Shown here: positions 58,560 through 64,000 of the stretch, piece after piece
How positions within the stretch are numbered: the first letter of the stretch is position 1
Layout: each line of letters starts with the position of its first letter
Assembly: GCA_037954665.1 (NCBI GenBank)
Contig: JBBMOL010000098.1
Span: forward strand, 2,790,001 to 2,854,000
DNA from: Laguncularia racemosa
Lineage: Eukaryota > Streptophyta > Magnoliopsida > Myrtales > Combretaceae
DNA: 64,000 bases
Reading direction: 5' to 3'
Position numbers and translations under genes: made by a program
Notes under the pieces: generated by a model
Database searches by the model: none
What the model saw: only the letters and a program-made list of their open reading frames with translations
What the model was told of the DNA's origin: nothing

Positions 58560-59225
58560 GAATATTGATGATGGGGATGACAATAGTGGTGACAACAATG
58601 ATGTGCATTGCCATTTCAATGAAAACATGTGTGAAGTTGAAATGGAGGAAGATTTTGCAATTCCATTGGATGATACTGCAAATGACAATAGGTACTACTA
58701 CAAATGACAATATGTACCAATTATTGGCATTGAGGTTAAGGAACTACTAGTTGGGGAGGATGAATGAGACGATGGTCCCTTACAAAATGACTTGTGTGGA
58801 ATAGTTAAATTAAAGCAAGAGGATGAAATTGATAGATATGTTAAGTATAGTGTAGATGTTAATGGAAAGCACCACGGGCTTCTTTTAGGTATGAAATTCT
58901 CAAATGCAAAGATTTTTGGAGAATGTCTTCTTGCATATACATCTCAAAATGGCATAGCATTTCAATATGTATTGAACCATCCATGAAAAGTATATGTACA
59001 TTGTGAGTTTACACATCAAAGCTTAGTGATGAGGAGATATTTCAGGTGAAAACATTCTATTCTAAATGTACATGCCCTTGAAGTTTTAATGATAAACATA
59101 TCACCTCAATCTTCCTTGCACGAAAGTACTTGCAAGAATTTCGAGACAATGAGCCTAAGTGGAAGGTTAGTGCAATTCAGCACCATGTGATGTGGGATAT
59201 CATAGTGGACATGCCCATCTACACT
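58560..59225 (+). pseudogene. Mutator-like (MULE) transposase N-terminal remnant
   Basis: An acidic start (NIDDGDDNSGDNN...EEDFAIPLDD, from 58560) leads to LLLGMKFSNAKIFGECLLAY. After a stop and a frame change comes SKLSDEEIFQVKTFYSKCTC, then SIFLARKYLQEFRDNEPKW. These match the MuDR N-terminal DNA-binding domain pattern (GMKFxxAxxFRxAVxxY; C.W...; FLARKYxEEFRxNPxW). The catalytic DDE domain is not found downstream. The open piece at 58792-58986 is its longest intact part. Confidence 0.8.
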
Positions 59226-61470
59226 ACCTATTGATGATTTGCCATGTGATGATTCCTTGCAATATGGCCTCATGTATGATTATGCTTACATAATGTTAGC
59301 TTGTGATGTTGGAAGTTAGGTGAAGGTGAAATGTGACTCATCCTAGGAGGGGTTAACACCCATGTTTGATGATTCTGCCATCCATGGCAATTTATGAAGA
59401 GGATGGAAGCTATGTTCCATTTCATGTACTTGAAAGTCCACAATTAATTTAGTTACTTTTCCTTTTAAGTTCATGTTTGACACATTCCTATATTGCTCTA
59501 TGAATTCGTATCATTTTTCATGTCTTTGTAAGATAAAATTTACATGTACAATATAACAAAGGAAAATGGCTAAACAAGTGGTTGCACTTTTAAAATTGGG
59601 TAGAATGGTATCTATAGTTAAAAACTTTGAAATTAAGTGATCACAAGTTTGAAATACTTAGGATTTATTGTTTCCATCTATTTATGGAAGTTACAAATGC
59701 TAAAAAATTATGACATGGCATTACTGATGGAAATATTTTGCATGTGGCAAGGAATAGGTTGAGCTTTGTTTAATTACTAAGGTGAAGGCATACGTATGTC
59801 TACCAAGCTTGTGCTAGTTGATGAGGATGAATCTAACCTATGGAAAGAAATGGTTGAACTCAATGTTTTAAGGATAAAAGTCAAAATGTTCACTAAGTTG
59901 CATGATGACTCTTATCAGCCACTAAGGATGAGAAGCAAGATATTCGAGTTGCGGTGATAGTAAAAGGTTAGTTATTGTAACTTGAGCTATGGTAGATTGT
60001 CTTCTTGCCTTAAAACTCAACTCGGAACTCGAGGAAGGTGAAAAGGCTTACTGTGGATGCCTTTGTCCTTTTATTTTTCACTTTTTAAGTTATGTCTACA
60101 CATGTAAACCTATGCATTTAATGCAAGAAGCCACATAGTACGATGTGGTTTGAGGTAGTCGTAGGGGTGAAGTAATCTCAACCTTTTATTTTGTTGAGCG
60201 ACACGTGGTGCAATCTTAGAAAATATGGGAAAATGCGTGTGTGCTTTGCAAAGGCCTATCTAAGGCATCAAAACATCCATTTTTATACCTTTTGCTCTCT
60301 TCACATTTTTATAACTTCCTACATTTGTGTGTTTAGTAGATTCCTCTCATTATCCCTCTATAAGTTTTCTACATTTGTCAACTTGTTAGATATGTCAAGT
60401 ACATCTTCTCACATGCTTTCTACTATCATTCAAAAGATTGTCTCTAGTGTAGTAGGATGTGAGGTAGGGCCCTCAAGTCGATTCCACATAATAGTGACAA
60501 TGGAAGAAGGGGTAGACAATGTGATCCTTAAGTCATTCAAAGAAGAATGTAGTGAAGAAGTTAGCGGCGGAGAGTTGGCCCTAGACATATCTTGATGACA
60601 GAGAGGATAGAAGGCCACTCTATCCGTGATAAAATCAGCCATCATCATTAAGGGTAGGACTTGGAAGAGTGAGAAGTCTTGCAAATGAAACCAATGTGGA
60701 TGCGGTCGCATTATAATGCGAGACACTTTTAGAAGGTTAGGTTGTCTAAGCTTTATGTAAGGAAGAGCATGTCACATTGATGTTTGGTAACTGCTTTTGC
60801 ATTGATCAAAGGTTTCTCGAGTTCTAGTTGTGGTTGCCTTTCAATGAATTCTGGAAGGAGTTTTTCAACTACCACTGTATTAACCTCTTTCAACTTATGC
60901 TTAATGCTTACACTTTATTGGTGGAATTTGAGTGCCTCTGTGAATTATACAACGTGTAGCCTACCCTATAGTTATTCCTCTTTTTTTACGAGAAGAGATT
61001 TAAGTTGTCTTAGGGGTGGTTTTACTTGTCCAACTAACTTGAGGTGAAGCTAATGAATGGATTGGTGTCTTCGGTGTATGATTGGAAGGAAAAAGTCATT
61101 GTGGTCGAGATGTTTGAGGCACTAGATATCTAAGTTCAGTAGGTGAATTTGATCTACACCAAGCCCATCAAACTGGTACTGTTTGATAAGCATCAATCCG
61201 AGGTCCTTTAGGCTCTCAAGGAGAATGGGAGGCCTTTTGTTACCCCTAGCTTGTTATAAGCATTTTCGGGCATAGGTACATAAACACCTAAAGGCTCAAG
61301 TGTTGGAGGCAACATTAATGGGAACGCTAGTGTGAATCATGGTGAAGGTACGGGTCGAAGTCCGAGATGGGATTGACTTAAAGGTGAACTCGTAAGCTGT
61401 AGCTTGGAGACTTCTTCTTTATGAGATTTATATGGTAAGTTTTAATTTCGTTCTTTATTTTATTGATACT
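59226..61470. other. Stretch without a recognised gene
   Basis: Readings such as 60191-60595 (plus, 134 residues with a hydrophobic middle) and 60726-60430 (minus) overlap each other and show no family motif. 61020-61270 can be read as a broken open frame but I cannot assign it. I see no transposon ends beyond the LTR starting at 61471. Confidence 0.35.
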
Positions 61471-61751
61471 TGTAAACACCCCATTTTTGCCCTAGGAATG
61501 AGTAATAATCAATAATAATCAATTTTCAATTTTTCCCAATTTTTCCCTAATTTAGCATAAATAATAAAAATATTCAAAAAAATAAAAATAAATAGGAAAA
61601 CACATCAATTTTGAAAAATGATTTCAGAAATAGCAATAATAAATAATAAACAATTTTTACAAAATTTGGAATTTTTAAAAAATACAAAAAAATAGAAAAA
61701 TCGCATTGCATATATGCAATTTGCAAAATTAGAAAAATCAAGAAAGTAGGC

Positions 61752-61817
61752 TAGCTCAGCTGGTTCGGACCATGGGCTAAGGCGCGCGGTGCGGGTGCGA
61801 GGTCAGGGGTTCGAATC
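61752..61817 (+). other. tRNA-like A/B-box segment in the LTR
   Basis: TAGCTCAGCTGG (61752-61763) fits the pol III A-box consensus TRGCNNAGYNGG. GGTTCGAATC (61808-61817) fits the B-box core, 44 nt later, and CTAAGGCGC between them resembles the same part of tRNA-Leu-like molecules. The T stem has a G-G mismatch beside the loop and no good acceptor stem is seen, so it is a tRNA-derived or pol III promoter-like module, not a tRNA gene. It lies about 400 bp before the LTR TATA box. Confidence 0.65.
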
Positions 61818-62160
61818 GCGGGAGGAGCAGTTTCCGCATTTTGCAATTTTTTCACTTATCCAGGACACGTGGCAGCATCCGATTGGCTGGAGGAAACGCA
61901 CGTGCCGGGCGCGTGATCGTCGTCTACCTCGGGTCCGAGATCGCTGGCGGAAGGAAAAATTCGTATTTCGGCCGTTTTGATTCGATTTTTTGCACAAATC
62001 TAGCAGATCTTCAACATAAATAAGATAAACATTATCTAATTGGAATCAAATTGCAACAAATCGAGGGATTGACATAAATCGGAGTTGGTTTTTCTAACCG
62101 AAAATCCGATCAGCTTCAATCGGAGGAAATATGAGCTTATCCAACTCGGTTTCAAGTGCC

Positions 62161-62168
62161 TATAAATA
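62161..62168 (+). promoter_or_regulatory. TATA box of the family E LTR
   Basis: TATAAATAGAGGAGGAG follows a C/T-rich stretch. The same box is conserved in the reverse copy (complement of 1223-1231), consistent with the element's own pol II promoter. Confidence 0.65.
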
Positions 62169-63453
62169 GAGGAGGAGTAGAGGAAGCCAGAGGACGAATC
62201 ACAATTGAGAGAAAGTGAGGAAAGAGTGCAAATCGGAGAGCATCGGAGGAGACCCAAAACCGCGAAGCACCGGTCGGAGTTGAACCACCACCAGGAGGCG
62301 ATCTGGGAGCAAACCACCGCCACCATTGGATTCAACAACCTCGAGAAGCTAGGATTCGACACCTCACCCGCTGCAAAAAGCCACCGGAACGCCGTGAACG
62401 AGCCTTCCCCGCTGCCGTGTCCGATCGATCCGACTCGACCCAATTCGATCCGACCGACCCGACCCGCGCACCGACCCAAATCCAGGTAAATCGGGTTTTC
62501 CAGATTTTATTTATTTATTCCGAATTTATTTATTATTTGTTATTTATTATTTTGTTATTTCTTTAGCCATTTATTTATTTGTTGATTTAGGTTTTATTTT
62601 CAATAAATAGGAAAATGCAGAAATTAGTTTTTTTTTTAGGATTTAATAATGTAAAATAAATAATAAAATATAGAAAAATATTAGGAAAATAATAATAAGA
62701 TTTTAGATGTCAAAATATGATAGATAATAAACCAAAAATCACGAAAATCAATAAAAATTCCCAAAAATCCCAAAAATCACAAAAATTCCCAAAAATCAAC
62801 AAAAATCCCCAAAAATCACAAAAATCCACAAAATTCTTAGAAATCACAAAAATAACAAAAGAAATCACAAAGATCATAAAAATCATAAAAAAATTTCAAA
62901 AATTATAAAAGAATCATAAAAAAAATGAGTTTTAGCACTTAGAAAAATCCTTTTCTTCAAATAAATCCAAAATTGATGTTTTTCCCTAAAATCATTTTCA
63001 AAATAAAATTAAAGCTTAAGCTTAGAATTTTTTAGAAAAATCCCAAAAATGGTAAGAACATAAAGCAAAGAGATTTCAAAATTAAAATTCACAAACAAAC
63101 TTAAAGTTTTCAGAAAAGCGAACTACGGCTTGTTTGATCCTGAGTAGCAGGTACGTAGGCACCCATTCGGGTCAACCCATAAAATGAATGAAAAATCATT
63201 TTTGAAATAATTCAAAAACATAATAAAAAATAACAGAAACAAAATAGAAACACATTTCTAAAGAGAAACAATTTCAAGAGATTAGGTGGTAACCGTAAAG
63301 GTTTTAATAGGTTAGCCTCCGGACTTAGAAACTCTAGTTTTCCCTTTTCCTCTTTTCACAAAAACGAGAAGAGGAAATAACGACGACTAGTAGTCTAAAT
63401 TAAGACTAATCCGCTCCTTTAGTCTTAATTCAATTTTCCCAACAACAGTTGGG

Positions 63454-63463
63454 TGGCGACTCC
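63454..63463 (+). other. Primer-binding site of the family E element
   Basis: GGGTGGCGACTCC follows the LTR end. TGGCGACTCC is a primer-site core found in Tat/Ogre-type plant Gypsy elements, probably for a tRNA-Arg. It shows that 61471-63447 is a 5' LTR with internal sequence starting to its right. Confidence 0.7.
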
Positions 63464-64000
63464 AAAAATCAAACGAAATTCCTAATTCAAGTCGAGGATC
63501 TACATTAGATGAGCATAGGGTCTGGTCTAGATCGGGTTAGGAATGGGAATTCAAAAATTAGACTCGACAATACTATTTTTTTTTCTTTGTAGAAATAGCA
63601 CCATGTGTTTTTCTTTGTAGAAATAGCACCATTTAGGAGGGTTTGTCTATCTAACCTTGTTGCCCACTTGGTAAGGCATGGCAAACCTGAGCCTCGAAAT
63701 GATAGGAGGGTTGAGGTAGTGGCCTCTATTGCTAGGCTAACTTCTGGGGGTGGAATAGTGGTCCGAGACAATGAGGCTCCTCGGCAAATTGGCCTAGCCA
63801 CAATTACACCAGGATGTGGTCGCAAAGTGCCATAAGAAATGTTGCCATAATGTCCAATTGTTGTAGCTAGAGGATTGAGGAAGCGGCAATTCCCCAAGAT
63901 AAGCCGACTTGTCACACTCCGGTACCCCATTGCCTATTGTGGCGCAGGGCTTGAAAGGGAGAACAAGTCAACAAGACTTATTCGAGGGGATCCTAAGTCC
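63464..64000 (+). other. Internal leader of the family E element and unresolved sequence
   Basis: The first part looks like a retroelement leader. At 63572-63631 a 29-bp segment (TTTTTCTTTGTAGAAATAGC plus nine bases) occurs twice. From about 63630 the base composition changes and open readings occur on both strands (plus 63605-63835; minus 63930-63505) without a family motif. TGTCACACTCCGGTACCCC at 63911 resembles the start of another LTR, so a second insertion may begin there. The window ends before this can be tested. Confidence 0.45.

Larger units (their letters stand above)
61471..63447 (+). mobile_element. Complete LTR of Gypsy-type family E (about 1.98 kb)
   Basis: Starts TGTAAACACC and ends ...CAACA just before a primer site. 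It holds the tRNA-like segment (61752-61817), a TATA box TATAAATA (62161-62168), a GC-rich transcribed-looking part (62200-62490) and an A-rich low-complexity part made of AAAAATC words (62740-62930). The reverse-complement copy lies at 1-1915. The ORF at 62205-62489 resembles the one on the other LTR copy but shows no known domain. Confidence 0.88.

Noticed and set aside
61745..61830. A functional tRNA gene
   Set aside because: A and B boxes are present, but the T stem is mismatched, no acceptor stem is seen and the segment is part of a repeated LTR.
1..63447. The inverted LTR pair as terminal inverted repeats of one giant transposon
   Set aside because: Each copy has the layout of a Gypsy LTR, and the right one is followed by its own primer-binding site, so they are separate insertions.

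Overview
The window looks like intergene-rich nuclear DNA of a flowering plant, probably a dicot. It is AT-rich, most of it is transposon-derived, and it holds one convincing host gene. That gene (join 11918..12435, 12842..13409) is a two-exon 2-oxoglutarate/Fe(II) dioxygenase of 361 residues. It resembles the feruloyl-CoA 6'-hydroxylase (F6'H) family that makes the coumarin scopoletin. I see no bacterial, organellar, rRNA or genuine tRNA genes. The species cannot be named from the sequence.

Layout, left to right. 1-1915: minus-strand Gypsy-type LTR running off the left edge. 1916-5659: gene-free, with a small tandem repeat. 5660-9990: two copies of a ~1.4 kb direct repeat flanking a solo LTR. 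10286-11095: a 407-bp tandem duplication. 11395-13463: the F6'H-like gene with its promoter and poly(A) signal. 12842-19300: a broken tandem array made from its exon 2, its 3' flank and a Gypsy RNase H fragment. 19865-20822: a hAT-type element with an 8-bp target duplication. 21499-26249: a decayed Gypsy element. 26270-29065: a dead paralogue of the F6'H-like gene whose promoter has expanded into a minisatellite with higher-order structure and whose exon 1 is missing. 29630-30924: a tiny LTR element. 31060-49110: three LTR elements nested inside one another, plus a CACTA element. 49112-51070: a fourth F6'H-like fragment and its flank. 51525-55862: an almost full-length Copia element. 55877-56181: a CACTA-type MITE. 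58560-59225: a Mutator-type transposase fragment. 61471-64000: a plus-strand LTR of the same family as the one at the left edge, with its primer-binding site and leader.

Two stories tie the window together. First, a single dioxygenase gene seeded three further relics (15603-16074, 26270-29065, 49112-49408) and an exon-less flank copy (18964-19150), and only one copy stayed readable. Second, the three nested elements (A inside which B sits, inside which C sits) each show gag and protease but no reverse transcriptase, RNase H or integrase. They would have needed pol supplied by other elements. LTR divergence, judged by eye, follows the nesting order: A old, B about 3%, C about 2%.

All similarity and divergence statements come from reading the sequence by eye; no alignment or database search was run. 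I do not claim a wholly new biological system. The most unusual structures are the promoter-derived minisatellite, the tRNA-like A/B-box segment inside a Gypsy LTR, the triple nest of pol-less elements, and the exon-RNase H tandem array.
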